From Sulfitobacter sp. (GTDB lineage: Bacteria > Pseudomonadota > Alphaproteobacteria > Rhodobacterales > Rhodobacteraceae), in the NCBI GenBank assembly GCA_029252045.1, contig JAQXCD010000068.1, positions 1 through 64,000 on the forward strand: DNA of 64,000 bases, written 5' to 3'. Made by a program: the position numbers and the translations under genes. Each line of letters begins with the position of its first letter. The stretch's first letter is position 1. Below, in pieces: positions 40,694 to 49,784 of the stretch. The notes below the pieces were generated by a model. It was not told the origin of the DNA. It worked only from the letters and a program-made list of their open reading frames with translations, and searched no databases.

Positions 40694-40726
40694 AAAAAAG
40701 CCCCGCAGGATATGCGGGGCTTTTTT
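40694..40726. terminator. Bidirectional intrinsic terminator between RNase J and the DEAD-box gene
   Basis: GCCCCGCA (40700-40707) pairs with TGCGGGGC (40713-40720) around GGATA. Six A residues precede and six T residues follow, giving a terminator on both strands, which fits the two convergent genes. Confidence 0.92.
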
Positions 40727-40748
40727 GTTTTGGGTTACAGCAGGCAGC

Positions 40749-42416
40749 TTAGTCTTTGGGGCGGTCCGCAAAGCTCAGCTCGATGAACTGGGGGGTGTGA
40801 TCGCCAAGGCCAACAACGCGGTTGTTGTTGCTACCACCACGGTTGTCATCGCGGCGCTCGTTGTTGTTGCGGCTGCTGCCGCCACGCGAACGGCTGGAGG
40901 ATTGGCGGTCATCCTTTGGGGCAACATTTTTTGATGTGTCGGGTCTTTGGGATTCTGCCTTGGGCTCTGGTGGCTTAGGCGTATCAGCTTTCTCCGCTTC
41001 AGCATCTGGTGCCGACATTGCGCGGGAGTTCGCCTTTGGCGGCTCGGTGGTGCGGGCCTTGGCCGTTGGCAAAGCGTCGATCGGTGTCGCTTCTTCCGCA
41101 GGTGCTGATTCTGCTACCGGTGCATCGCTCTTTTTGCGGCTGCGCGAACGCGAGCGTTTGGGCTTATCCGAGGTATCGTCGCTAGTTTGCTCGTCACGGG
41201 GTTGCTGTGGCGCGCGCGGTTTCTTGGTCTCGGCTGCTTTCGGTGTTTCCTCGGCAGGGGCCGCATTGCCCAGCGGATTTTCCATGCGCGGAATTTCTTT
41301 CTGGACCAGACGTTCGACGTCTTCAAAGTTCTTCTCGTCGCGTGTTGTGCAAATCATGATGGCCTTGCCGTCACGTCCTGCGCGGCCTGTACGGCCAATG
41401 CGGTGCACATAGTCCTCGGCATGGCTGGGCACGTCAAAGTTGAAGACGTGGCTTACCGAGGGCACATCAAGGCCGCGTGCGGCCACATCAGAGGCCACAA
41501 GAAAACGCAGATCGCCGGCGCGGAAACCATCGAGTGTCTTGGTGCGCTGGCTTTGGTCCAGATCGCCGTGAATAGGCGCCGCGTCATAACCGTTCTTTTT
41601 CAGAGACTTGGCGACGGCATCCACATCCATCTTGCGGTTGCAGAAGATGATTGCGTTGGTGCATTTGTCGCCCTCGGCGTCAATCAGCATACGCAGCAGG
41701 TTCTGCTTTTCACTGGCTTCGCGGTCTTTGCGCGTCGCTTTGAACATAACCACTCCTTGGGTGATGTTCTCGGAGGTGGTCGCCTGACGGGCCACTTCGA
41801 TGCGGGCAGGGTTGCTGAGGAAGGTGTTGGTGATCCGCTCGATCTCGGGCGCCATAGTGGCAGAGAAGAACAGCGTCTGGCGGGTAAAGGGCGTGAGGCC
41901 AAAGATCCGCTCGATATCGGGGATGAAACCCATGTCCAGCATGCGGTCTGCTTCGTCGACAACCATAACCTTGACGTCTGTCAGGATCAGTTTGCCCCGC
42001 TCGTGGTGGTCCAGCAGGCGGCCGGGTGTCGCGATCAGGACGTCGACGCCCTTGTCGATCAACTTGTCCTGTTCTTTGAACGACACGCCACCGATCAGCA
42101 GCGCTTTGGTCAGCTTGAGGTGTTTGGTGTAGGTGTCGAAGTTTTCGGCAACCTGAGCGGCCAATTCGCGTGTGGGGCACAGCACAAGGCTACGCGGCAT
42201 GCGCGCACGGGCACGGCCACGGGCTAGCATCGTGATCATTGGAAGAACAAAGCTGGCTGTTTTGCCGGTGCCTGTCTGGGCGATGCCCAGAACGTCACGT
42301 CCTTCAAGAGCCGCAGGAATGGCACCCGCCTGAATCGGTGTGGGAGTGTCGTACCCTGCCTCTTCAATGGCTTTAAGTACCTTGGTGTTCAGGTTTAAAT
42401 CGCTAAATTTTGTCAT
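40749..42416 (-). CDS. DEAD-box RNA helicase
   Basis: ATP-dependent RNA helicase of 555 residues. Q motif and PTPIQAGAIPAALEGRDVLG, Walker A AQTGTGKTASFVLPM, PTRELAAQVAENF, DEADRMLDMGFIPDIE, SAT, ARGLDVPSVSHVFNFDVPSH and HRIGRTGRAGRDGKAI. From about residue 390 the chain is a long disordered tail rich in Glu/Lys/Ser and finally Arg/Gly/Asn (RGGSSRNNNERRDDNRGGSN), typical of RNA-binding tails of RhlE-type helicases. No downstream partner within an operon. Confidence 0.93.
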   Translation of the reverse strand: MTKFSDLNLNTKVLKAIEEAGYDTPTPIQAGAIPAALEGRDVLGIAQTGTGKTASFVLPMITMLARGRARARMPRSLVLCPTRELAAQVAENFDTYTKHLKLTKALLIGGVSFKEQDKLIDKGVDVLIATPGRLLDHHERGKLILTDVKVMVVDEADRMLDMGFIPDIERIFGLTPFTRQTLFFSATMAPEIERITNTFLSNPARIEVARQATTSENITQGVVMFKATRKDREASEKQNLLRMLIDAEGDKCTNAIIFCNRKMDVDAVAKSLKKNGYDAAPIHGDLDQSQRTKTLDGFRAGDLRFLVASDVAARGLDVPSVSHVFNFDVPSHAEDYVHRIGRTGRAGRDGKAIMICTTRDEKNFEDVERLVQKEIPRMENPLGNAAPAEETPKAAETKKPRAPQQPRDEQTSDDTSDKPKRSRSRSRKKSDAPVAESAPAEEATPIDALPTAKARTTEPPKANSRAMSAPDAEAEKADTPKPPEPKAESQRPDTSKNVAPKDDRQSSSRSRGGSSRNNNERRDDNRGGSNNNRVVGLGDHTPQFIELSFADRPKD

Positions 42417-42539
42417 GTGTATCCGTTAGTTGCGGACACATCTTGGCCCGCGGCAGCGTGTATACCGGCCGGCATGGCCCAAGGGGCGGATAAAACCGCG
42501 ATATATCAAGACAGCACATAGCAAGTTGCGAGGGTAGCG

Positions 42540-43490
42540 TCAAATATTTGCGAAGTCCGGGAAATGTTTAGCCAAAGCTGTGTCAAATGGGAATGCCGCC
42601 AAACGCAGGTGACCCTGCTGTTCCAGCCGTGCGCGCAGGGCGGGGGTATCGGCGCAGACCTCCTCAAAAAACGCACGCAGGCCCGTTTCCCCTTCTTCTT
42701 CAAGGATCAGGGCGAATAGCTCATGCGTTGTGATGCCGCCGCGCTCGCGTGACCGTGCTGGGCCCAAGTCAGCACGGTACGAGCCGCTGCTGTGCCGGTA
42801 AGTGAAATGGCTGAACCAAATGTCCCAGTCGCTGGCGTGAAAATGCGCCAGATGAAGAGCCGGCAGCTCGGTATCATCAGGGTTGGTGACACCTTCCAGA
42901 AACGCGTTGTGGATGCGGAACTTGATGCCCCTGATTCCGGTGCGGACAAAGATCTTGCCCGCGATATGGCTGAGGAAACCGCCTTTCAGGTGTTGCCCGA
43001 AGGTGGGGTACAGCGCAGACACGGTTTCTTCGCGGCGGCGGCATGCCGGGATAAAGGTCTTGAACGCCGCTTCGGTCTGTGGATCGCCGCCCGCCAACAG
43101 CTCCATCGGCCGCGCGCGGGCGCATTTGATCTGGTCCGGCAGGGTGGCAAGCTGTTCCGAGACAGGGCTGTCAGCGACCAGAAATTCGTCCACGTCCATA
43201 TGCATCAGCCAGTCGACCTCGTGGGCGCGGGCATAGGCACGGGTGGCGTTAAAGGTTTGGCGCGGCTGGTGCATTTCGGGGCGGGTGCCGCTGCGGCGTT
43301 GCCAATAGTCGTCATCGCAGAGCATGACGCGGCACTTGGGGTGGTTGCGCAGGGCCTCTTGCGCCTCAGGGTTGGGCGCGTCGAGGTAGATGTAGATACG
43401 GTGCGCACCCAGATCCAGATGGTAGGCAGCAAAGCGCAGGATCGCGGGCGTCTCCGCCTTGATCGTGGCGATGACACCCCACGTGGCCAT
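42540..43490 (-). CDS. Glycosyltransferase family 2-type protein with DVDEF motif
   Basis: 316 residues from ATG 43490, whose ATGA overlaps the prfC stop. MATWGVIATIKAETPAILRF at the N-terminus and the D-x-D motif DVDEF (D99-F103) belong to the Glyco_tranf_2_4 group of small cytoplasmic glycosyltransferases. The acceptor and sugar are unknown; an exopolysaccharide or surface glycan role is possible. Coupled to prfC with no functional link visible. Confidence 0.78.
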   Translation of the reverse strand: MATWGVIATIKAETPAILRFAAYHLDLGAHRIYIYLDAPNPEAQEALRNHPKCRVMLCDDDYWQRRSGTRPEMHQPRQTFNATRAYARAHEVDWLMHMDVDEFLVADSPVSEQLATLPDQIKCARARPMELLAGGDPQTEAAFKTFIPACRRREETVSALYPTFGQHLKGGFLSHIAGKIFVRTGIRGIKFRIHNAFLEGVTNPDDTELPALHLAHFHASDWDIWFSHFTYRHSSGSYRADLGPARSRERGGITTHELFALILEEEGETGLRAFFEEVCADTPALRARLEQQGHLRLAAFPFDTALAKHFPDFANI

Positions 43491-45109
43491 CAGACCATCA
43501 TTTCCTTGGTCGCAGTCAGCTTTACGTCCGGATAATCGCGATCCACGCGGTCGATGTCCCACTGAAGGCGGGTGAGGTAGACGATATCGCCGTCATGGTC
43601 ATGGGCGATGTGTTGTTTGTTGGTTTCGGTAAATTTGTCGACCGCGGCTTTAGGCCCTGCGACCCAACGCGCCGATGTGAACTGTGACGGCTCGAACCGG
43701 ACGGGCAGGCCGTATTCCAGCTCGATCCGGCTGGCCAGTACTTCGAATTGCAACTGCCCCACAACACCCACCACAAAGCCGGAGCCGATAGAGGGTTTGA
43801 AGACCTTGGCCGCGCCTTCTTCGGCGAATTGCATCAACGCCTTTTCTAGGTGTTTCGACTTCAACGGGTCGCCCGCGCGCACACCTTGCAACAATTCCGG
43901 CGCAAATGACGGGATACCCGTCACGCGGATCGCCTCGCCCTCGGTCAGCGTGTCGCCGATGCGCAGCTGGCCATGGTTCGGGATGCCGATGATGTCGCCG
44001 GCCCATGCTTCTTCCGCCAACTCGCGGTCAGCGGCCAGAAACATCACGGGGCTGGCAATTGTCATTACCTTTTTGGAGCGCACATGCGTCAGCTTCATGC
44101 CGCGCTCAAAATGGCCAGAGGCCAAACGCACAAAGGCGACACGGTCGCGGTGCTTGGGGTCCATATTGGCCTGAACTTTGAACACAAAGCCGGTCACATT
44201 CTTTTCTTCGGGCAGAATTTCACGCGGCTCGGCGCGCTGGATTTGCGGCTCGGGCCCGAACATGGCGATACCGTCCATCAGTTCCTTAACGCCGAAACTG
44301 TTGATGGCAGAGCCAAACCAGATCGGGGTGAGCGAGCCTTCGGCCATCAGCGCGTGATCCAGCGGCGGCATGAGTTCGCGCACCATCTCAAGGTCTTCCT
44401 TGAGTTTCTCCAGCAGATTGGCCGGAACATGCTCGGCCAGTTTCGGGTCGTCCAGACCTTCAATCTTGATGCTCTCGGCGACCTTGTTGCGGTCTGCACG
44501 GTCCATCAGTTCCAAACGGTCACGCAGAATGTCATAGCAGCCGACAAAGTCACGGCCCACACCGATGGGCCAACTGGCGGGGGTTACGTCAATTGCGAGG
44601 TTTTGTTGGATTTCGTCAATAATTTCGAACACATCTCGACTTTCCCGGTCCATCTTGTTGCAAAATGTCAAGATAGGTAGATCGCGCATGCGGCAGACTT
44701 CGAACAGTTTCTGGGTCTGGCTCTCCACACCTTTGGCGCCGTCGATCACCATTACGGCCGCATCTACTGCTGTCAGTGTGCGGTAGGTATCCTCCGAGAA
44801 ATCCGAGTGGCCGGGGGTATCGACCAGATTGAAGCGGTAGTTCTTGTCGCGACCATGATAATCAAACGACATGGCAGATGCGGAGACGGAAATGCCGCGG
44901 TCTTTCTCCATCGCCATAAAATCGGAGCGGGTCCGGCGGGCTTCGCCTTTGGCGCGGACCTGTCCGGCCATTTGGATCGCCCCGCCGAACAACAGGAATT
45001 TTTCTGTCAGGGTTGTCTTGCCGGCGTCAGGGTGGCTGATGATCGCAAAGGTACGACGGCGCGCGATTTCCGGTGGAAGATCGGGGCGATTTGTATTTGT
45101 ATCCAGCAT
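43490..45109 (-). CDS. prfC: Peptide chain release factor 3
   Basis: GTPase that recycles RF1/RF2 after peptide release. 539 residues from ATG 45109, starting RRRTFAIISHPDAGKTTLTE (G1 P-loop). G3 DTPGHSDFSEDTYRTL, then AKGVESQTQKLF, and NKMDRESRD (G4) are present, and the C-terminal elongation-factor-like domain contains QLQFEVLASRIELEYGLPVR. A GTG at 45142 would add 11 residues without better family fit. The downstream glycosyltransferase start overlaps the stop. Confidence 0.95.
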   Translation of the reverse strand: MLDTNTNRPDLPPEIARRRTFAIISHPDAGKTTLTEKFLLFGGAIQMAGQVRAKGEARRTRSDFMAMEKDRGISVSASAMSFDYHGRDKNYRFNLVDTPGHSDFSEDTYRTLTAVDAAVMVIDGAKGVESQTQKLFEVCRMRDLPILTFCNKMDRESRDVFEIIDEIQQNLAIDVTPASWPIGVGRDFVGCYDILRDRLELMDRADRNKVAESIKIEGLDDPKLAEHVPANLLEKLKEDLEMVRELMPPLDHALMAEGSLTPIWFGSAINSFGVKELMDGIAMFGPEPQIQRAEPREILPEEKNVTGFVFKVQANMDPKHRDRVAFVRLASGHFERGMKLTHVRSKKVMTIASPVMFLAADRELAEEAWAGDIIGIPNHGQLRIGDTLTEGEAIRVTGIPSFAPELLQGVRAGDPLKSKHLEKALMQFAEEGAAKVFKPSIGSGFVVGVVGQLQFEVLASRIELEYGLPVRFEPSQFTSARWVAGPKAAVDKFTETNKQHIAHDHDGDIVYLTRLQWDIDRVDRDYPDVKLTATKEMMV

Positions 45110-45212
45110 GTTGTAACGCGTTCCTGATGTATTTCTTGGCACGGATCACGGAGAAGCTGCGCGTGCCGTATTTGGACGGTACACATACCCTACATGCGCG
45201 CCATGGCAAGTC

Positions 45213-46223
45213 TCAGCGGCCAGATGCCTTTTTGAGCAGGGTCGTAGCGTCGGGCCGTCTGAGCAGGCCTTCATTCACATCCAGTCCGGCGTGAGGCAGA
45301 TCGGAATGGCCGGGCACATGCTGGCCGAGGCTCTGTGACAGGTCATATGGCAGGACGGGACGGGTGCGGCTGTCGATCAGCATCGACTCGGCGGCGATGC
45401 CTTCGGCATAGATAATCTGGTGGCTGTCAAACAGCAGCTGGAAGTAATCGACAAACCCGCCTTCTGCGACGGTAACCGTTGTTCCGTTCAGCAAGTGGCG
45501 CGCTTTGACCAATAGCTCTGCGCGGCCTGCGCCCAACTCGTCTGTCCGCTGATAGATAAACAGGCGGTGATCAGGGCTGACCAGCAGGTCCGATGTGTTG
45601 TTCAACGTGCCGGCGGCAATGCGGATCGGGGCGAATTCGCCGACCGCCCGGGTGGTGGATGTGCCGATCCAGCGTAGGGTTTGCACACCATCGTCGCGGG
45701 TCAGGAGGCGGTCGCCGACCACCAGATCCTCCACAGCGCGTTGCGCGCCGGAGGCGGTGGTGATTTGGGTGCCACGGGTAAAGCTGACACAGGCGACCTG
45801 CGCGAATTTATGCAATGCGTTGTCGCGGTCAATACCGACTAGGCGATATTCTACATGCGATCCAAGCGCGCTGAAGGGCAGGAGATAAATCTGGTCAACA
45901 TCGCCTTGCGCGTCCACTTCGACCAACAGCAAGGCATCCGACGTGCTGCCGTTTGGGGACATAAATGTCAGGGAGGAATCCAGATGGATCACGGCGCCCG
46001 GTGTTCCGATTTTGGTATCCAACCCGATACTAAAGCTTGCATCGTCGCGGCCAATCAATGACAGGCGCGCAGGCGCCGCACCAAAGTCCAGCTCGTACAC
46101 GTCATCCAGAATCAGTTCGCTGGAAAATGACAGCAAATCACCCATGTTTGCACCATCCGTCGCTCTGATCTGATCAGCGACATAGACAGGGACGCTTTGC
46201 GAGGAGAGGGAGCCTATTGACAT
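45213..46223 (-). CDS. Hint-domain protein (Hint_2 type)
   Basis: 336 residues. The N-terminal half (about 1-140) is a beta-rich region of unknown kind; the C-terminal half is a Hint domain with FTRGTQITTASGAQRAVEDL, VVGDRLLTRDDGVQTLRWIG and the SPDHRLFIYQ block. In most members FTPGT is preceded directly by Cys; here Ser147 has that place and Cys145 is two residues before, so self-cleavage activity is uncertain. Roseobacters carry many such proteins near exported or calcium-binding proteins; the role is unknown. Confidence 0.8.
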   Translation of the reverse strand: MSIGSLSSQSVPVYVADQIRATDGANMGDLLSFSSELILDDVYELDFGAAPARLSLIGRDDASFSIGLDTKIGTPGAVIHLDSSLTFMSPNGSTSDALLLVEVDAQGDVDQIYLLPFSALGSHVEYRLVGIDRDNALHKFAQVACVSFTRGTQITTASGAQRAVEDLVVGDRLLTRDDGVQTLRWIGTSTTRAVGEFAPIRIAAGTLNNTSDLLVSPDHRLFIYQRTDELGAGRAELLVKARHLLNGTTVTVAEGGFVDYFQLLFDSHQIIYAEGIAAESMLIDSRTRPVLPYDLSQSLGQHVPGHSDLPHAGLDVNEGLLRRPDATTLLKKASGR

Positions 46224-46316
46224 AAAGATGGCCTTTTGGGGAACTCGTTAGAACGTGTTACTTTAGAATTGTGGCAGCTTACGGTCAATCGGGTGGTGTT
46301 TTGCTGGCGTCACTCC

Positions 46317-46352
46317 ATATGCTGGGGTAGAAAAATATGCTGGGGTAGAAAA
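46317..46352 (+). repeat. Perfect tandem duplication of 18 bp before the SDR gene
   Basis: ATATGCTGGGGTAGAAAA occurs twice without gap. It lies about 25 bases before the start of the SDR gene, in the spacer opposite the Hint-domain gene. Confidence 0.85.
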
Positions 46353-46375
46353 GTTAAAACCATTCAGGGAGAGAT

Positions 46376-47158
46376 ATGATGGATCTAGGGATCAAAGGGA
46401 AAAGAGCACTGGTCTGTGCGTCGTCCAAGGGGTTGGGGCTGGGCTGCGCCGAGGCATTGGCAGCGGCGGGTGTCGATCTGGTGATGAACGCGCGCGGTGC
46501 CGATGCGCTCGAAGCCTCGGCGGAGCGGTTGCGTAGCGCTTACGGCGTGAACGTGGTGACGGTGGCGGCTGATGTCGCAACCGAAGAAGGTCAGGCAGCT
46601 GTGATCAAAGCTGCGCAAGGCGTTGATATTCTGGTGAATAACGCCGGCGGACCCCCTCCGGGTATGTGGACGGATTGGGACCGTGAGGATTTTATCAAAG
46701 CACTTGATGCTAACATGCTCGCCCCCATCGCGCTGATCAAAGCGCTGGTGCCTGCGATGATGGACCGCGGCTGGGGTCGTGTTGTGAATATCACGTCGCA
46801 GTCTGTGCGGGCACCTATTGGGGTGCTGGGGCTTAGCAACTCTGCGCGGACGGGTCTGACCGGCTATGTGGCGGGTACCAGCCGTCAGGTTGCAGGCAAA
46901 GGCGTGAACATTAACAACCTGTTGCCGGGCATTCACGCCACCGACCGTGCGGATGCGCTGGATGGCGGTGTTGTGGCGGCCAAGGGTATTACGCTGGACG
47001 AGGCCCGCAAAGAACGCGCGTCGGGCATTCCCGCAGGGCGTTACGGCACACGCGACGAATTCGGTGCGGCCTGTGCCTTCCTGTGCTCGCAGCACGCGGG
47101 TTTCATTGTGGGGCAGTCCATTCTACTCGACGGTGGTGCCACGAATATCACCATGTAA
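46376..47158 (+). CDS. SDR-family oxidoreductase with atypical active site
   Basis: 260 residues. Rossmann nucleotide site GKRALVCASSKGLGLGCAEA near residue 8, DILVNNAGGPPPG, and Ser in NITSQSVRAPIG. Where YxxxK is expected the chain reads GLSNSARTGLTGYV: no Tyr, and Arg rather than Lys. The same replacement occurs in a subgroup of the family, so this is probably an old divergence rather than damage. Substrate unknown. GGGAGAG precedes ATG 46376; ATG 46379 is adjacent. Its TAA overlaps the start of the next frame. Confidence 0.85.
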   Translation: MMDLGIKGKRALVCASSKGLGLGCAEALAAAGVDLVMNARGADALEASAERLRSAYGVNVVTVAADVATEEGQAAVIKAAQGVDILVNNAGGPPPGMWTDWDREDFIKALDANMLAPIALIKALVPAMMDRGWGRVVNITSQSVRAPIGVLGLSNSARTGLTGYVAGTSRQVAGKGVNINNLLPGIHATDRADALDGGVVAAKGITLDEARKERASGIPAGRYGTRDEFGAACAFLCSQHAGFIVGQSILLDGGATNITM

Positions 47159-48291
47159 TGGCAGGGGCTGGAAGCACTAAATTCTCGCTCAAGGACCATC
47201 TGTTTAACACGCAGACGGTGGCGCAGCTGGCGGCAGAATTTGCCGCAGGCGTGCCCGGTTTCGACGCGCAGCGCTTCACCGATGAGGCGCTGTCCGGTTT
47301 CCCCGAGCGGGAACTTTTGGGTCGTATGGAGTGGATGGCCGACTGTCTGGAGGGGCAGTTGGCCGCCGAGTTTCCGGCCATGGCGGGTCAGCTGCTGGCG
47401 GCTTTGCCAGACCGGCTGGACCCAGAGCAATCGGACGATGATTTCGGGCATTTCATCCACGGTGTGCACGGCATTCTTGTGGCCCGTCACGGGTTGGAGC
47501 ATCACCGTGCCCGCGCGATGGAGGTTTTTCACGCCGCAACCCAACGCTTCTCGATGGAGTTCTAGATTCGCGCCTTCCTGAACCGGTGGCCGGACGAGAC
47601 ATTGGCAGAGCTGGCGCCGTGGGCCCGCGACGGTAACTATCATGTGCGCAGGCTGGTCAGCGAGGGCACACGCCCGCGTTTGCCATGTGCGCAGAACGTC
47701 GGGCTCTCGCCTGAGCAGACCTTGCCGCTGTTGGGTTTTTTGCATGCAGATACCGCACGGTTTGTGACGCGGTCCGTCGCCAATCACCTGAATGACCTGA
47801 GTAAAATTGTACCCGATCAAGTGCTTGCACGATTGGCGCGCTGGCAGGCAGAAGGGCGCCAAACCCCGAAAGAGCTGGATTGGATGTCCCGCCATGCGTT
47901 GCGCACACTGGTCAAACAGGGTCATGCGGGCGCAATGGCTGCTTTGGGCTATTGTGCTGATGCAGAGGTCACTGCGCGGATCGCTTTGAAGGAAAGACAG
48001 GTGCCGATTGGTGCTGCGCTACTGTTCGATGTGATCCTCGAAGCCGAACAGGATACGCCCGTTCTGGTGGACTACCGTATCGGATTTGCGAGGCCCTTGG
48101 GCAAGACGGCGGAAAAAGTGTTCAAGCTGAAGATCGCAGAGGTGTGTGGGGGCAAGTCGCTCAAGCTGTCGAAGTCGCATAAGCTTAAAGGGGGCGCCTC
48201 TACGTTTACGCTGCATTCAGGGGCGCATAGCGTAACCGTGCAGGTGAATGGCCGCGATGTGGCGCATGCGGCGTTTGATCTGACCGACTGA
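47158..48291 (+). pseudogene. DNA alkylation repair (AlkC/AlkD-like HEAT) gene, broken by an in-frame TAG
   Basis: ATG 47158 overlaps the SDR stop. The frame starts MAGAGSTKFSLKDHLFNTQT, reads to ATQRFSMEF, hits TAG at 47563-47565 (codon 136), and continues in the same frame with IRAFLNRWPDETLAELAPWA, DGNYHVRRLVSEGTRPRLPC, HVNDL-type repeats and a beta-rich tail. Both parts are one protein of about 377 residues of the HEAT-repeat alkylpurine glycosylase family (COG4335-like). CAG to TAG is a simple explanation. Function lost unless suppressed or a sequence error. Confidence 0.75.
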
Positions 48292-48389
48292 CGGATCATC
48301 ACATTTCTGACAGCGCAGCGCTTTTGGGATGGCCGGGCAGTGGCGCTTGCCTTAGCTCTGGCGCGATATCCCCTGAAGTGAGTTTTTGC

Positions 48390-49745
48390 ATGCAACCCGT
48401 TGTCCTGATTGCCGTCTTCGGCCTGATCATTTTGGCCTCCGTTCTGGCTGCACCGCGCCGCGCCAGCATAGAGGGATTCTTTGGCGGGCAGAGTGCCACA
48501 GGTGCTGCGCCGCATCTTTGGGTTCTGGTGCTCAGTCAGGTGACGACGTGGATATTCGCGCGCAGCCTGATGAATGCTGCGATTCTGGGCTATTATTACG
48601 GGATCATGGGCACGCTGGCTTATGCGGCCTATTACGGGTCTTTCCTGACGGGAGGGTTCATCGTTTCGCGGTTGCGCGACAACGGGGCCACGTCGGTGCA
48701 GGGCTGGCTGGGCGGGCGTTTTGGTACGGTGGGCAACGGCTGCTACAATAGCGTTATCGCGCTGCGCCTGCTGTCGGAGGTGTTTGCCAATCTTGTTGTG
48801 GTCGGCCTGATTTTCAACGCGGTTCTGGAGGGCGGCGGCACAGCGGCCATCTGGGCGGTGGCGGTGCTGGGGCTTGCCTATTCCGCGTGGGGCGGGCTGA
48901 GTGCGGCCTTGCGCACGGATGTTGTACAGATGGTTGTGTTTTTGGTGGTCTTTGGCATCGCCTTCGTGGCGCTGGTGTTCAGCGCGGGCTTTGAACTGGG
49001 CGCTGTCCTGACGGCCCAAGGCACTGCGGGCAGTTATAATGGCTGGATATTGCTGGCCGTAGCCGCCTTGCAGGTGTTCAGCTATCCCGCCCATGATCCG
49101 GTGATGATGGACCGGGGCTTTATCGCCGATCCAGCTACCACACGCGCCTCGTTTTTACATGCTTTCTGGATCAGTACCCTGTGCATCATCGGCTTTGGTT
49201 TCTTCGGAATTCAGGCCGGGCTGACCGGCGCCGAGTATGAGGGCGAGCTGATTGGCACCTGGGCCAAGATGTTTCCGGCTTGGGTTTTCGGTCTGCTTAT
49301 GATCTCGTTGTTGGTCTCCGCGCTCAGCACGCTGGATTCTGCACTGTCCTCGGCGGCGCGGCTGGTGGTGGAGGAGGGTGGTCTGCCCCGTACCCTGATG
49401 GCGGGGCGGCTGGTAATGGTGGTGTTTATGGGGGCAGGCACGCTGCTGACGCTATGGGGTAATGCGACGCTGTTTGATGCGGTGGCGGTCAGTGGCACGG
49501 CGTCGATGTTCCTGACGCCCGTGCTGTTGGTCGGTTTGGTGATGGGGCGGCAGATAGCACTCTGGGCCTATTTGGCAGCCTTTGGCGCTGCTGTTGCGGG
49601 TGCGTTCGTCTATTTTGCGCGCGGCTGGGATGTGGTCACGCCTTGGCTGATGGAGGGCCACAAATACGAGCAGCTTTTGATGATTTGTGTTTGCGTTCTT
49701 GTCGCAGGGTTTGCCGCGGTGCTTGCAGGGACGCGGCCGCGCTGA
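48390..49745 (+). CDS. Sodium:solute symporter family protein
   Basis: 451 residues with about 13 membrane helices; SSS-like features include ARSLMNAAILGYYYGIMGTL, YSAWGGLSAALRTDVVQMVV and MISLLVSALSTLDSALSSAA (helix 8-type Na+ site Ser-rich). Substrate unknown. ATG 48390 is chosen; a GTG at 48378 is possible, and no strong ribosome site decides. Precedes an ABC ATPase gene by 39 bases. Confidence 0.82.
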   Translation: MQPVVLIAVFGLIILASVLAAPRRASIEGFFGGQSATGAAPHLWVLVLSQVTTWIFARSLMNAAILGYYYGIMGTLAYAAYYGSFLTGGFIVSRLRDNGATSVQGWLGGRFGTVGNGCYNSVIALRLLSEVFANLVVVGLIFNAVLEGGGTAAIWAVAVLGLAYSAWGGLSAALRTDVVQMVVFLVVFGIAFVALVFSAGFELGAVLTAQGTAGSYNGWILLAVAALQVFSYPAHDPVMMDRGFIADPATTRASFLHAFWISTLCIIGFGFFGIQAGLTGAEYEGELIGTWAKMFPAWVFGLLMISLLVSALSTLDSALSSAARLVVEEGGLPRTLMAGRLVMVVFMGAGTLLTLWGNATLFDAVAVSGTASMFLTPVLLVGLVMGRQIALWAYLAAFGAAVAGAFVYFARGWDVVTPWLMEGHKYEQLLMICVCVLVAGFAAVLAGTRPR

Positions 49746-49752
49746 TAGCTGC

Positions 49753-49775
49753 TATCCGACAGAAATGATCGGATA
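49753..49775. promoter_or_regulatory. Inverted repeat TATCCGA/TCGGATA before the ABC ATPase gene
   Basis: Seven-base perfect arms with a nine-base spacer, ten bases before the ATG at 49785, covering or following the expected ribosome site. It might be an operator or a translation-controlling hairpin. Confidence 0.4.
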
Positions 49776-49784
49776 AGCCCAGTC

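Noticed and set aside
38969-40771. 600-codon open frame antisense to RNase J
   Set aside because: Product is His/Arg/Gln-rich without known motifs; RNase J on the other strand is intact.
47563-47565. TAG as pyrrolysine codon or programmed readthrough
   Set aside because: No pylTSBCD or recoding context in the window; HEAT-repeat repair proteins do not use it.
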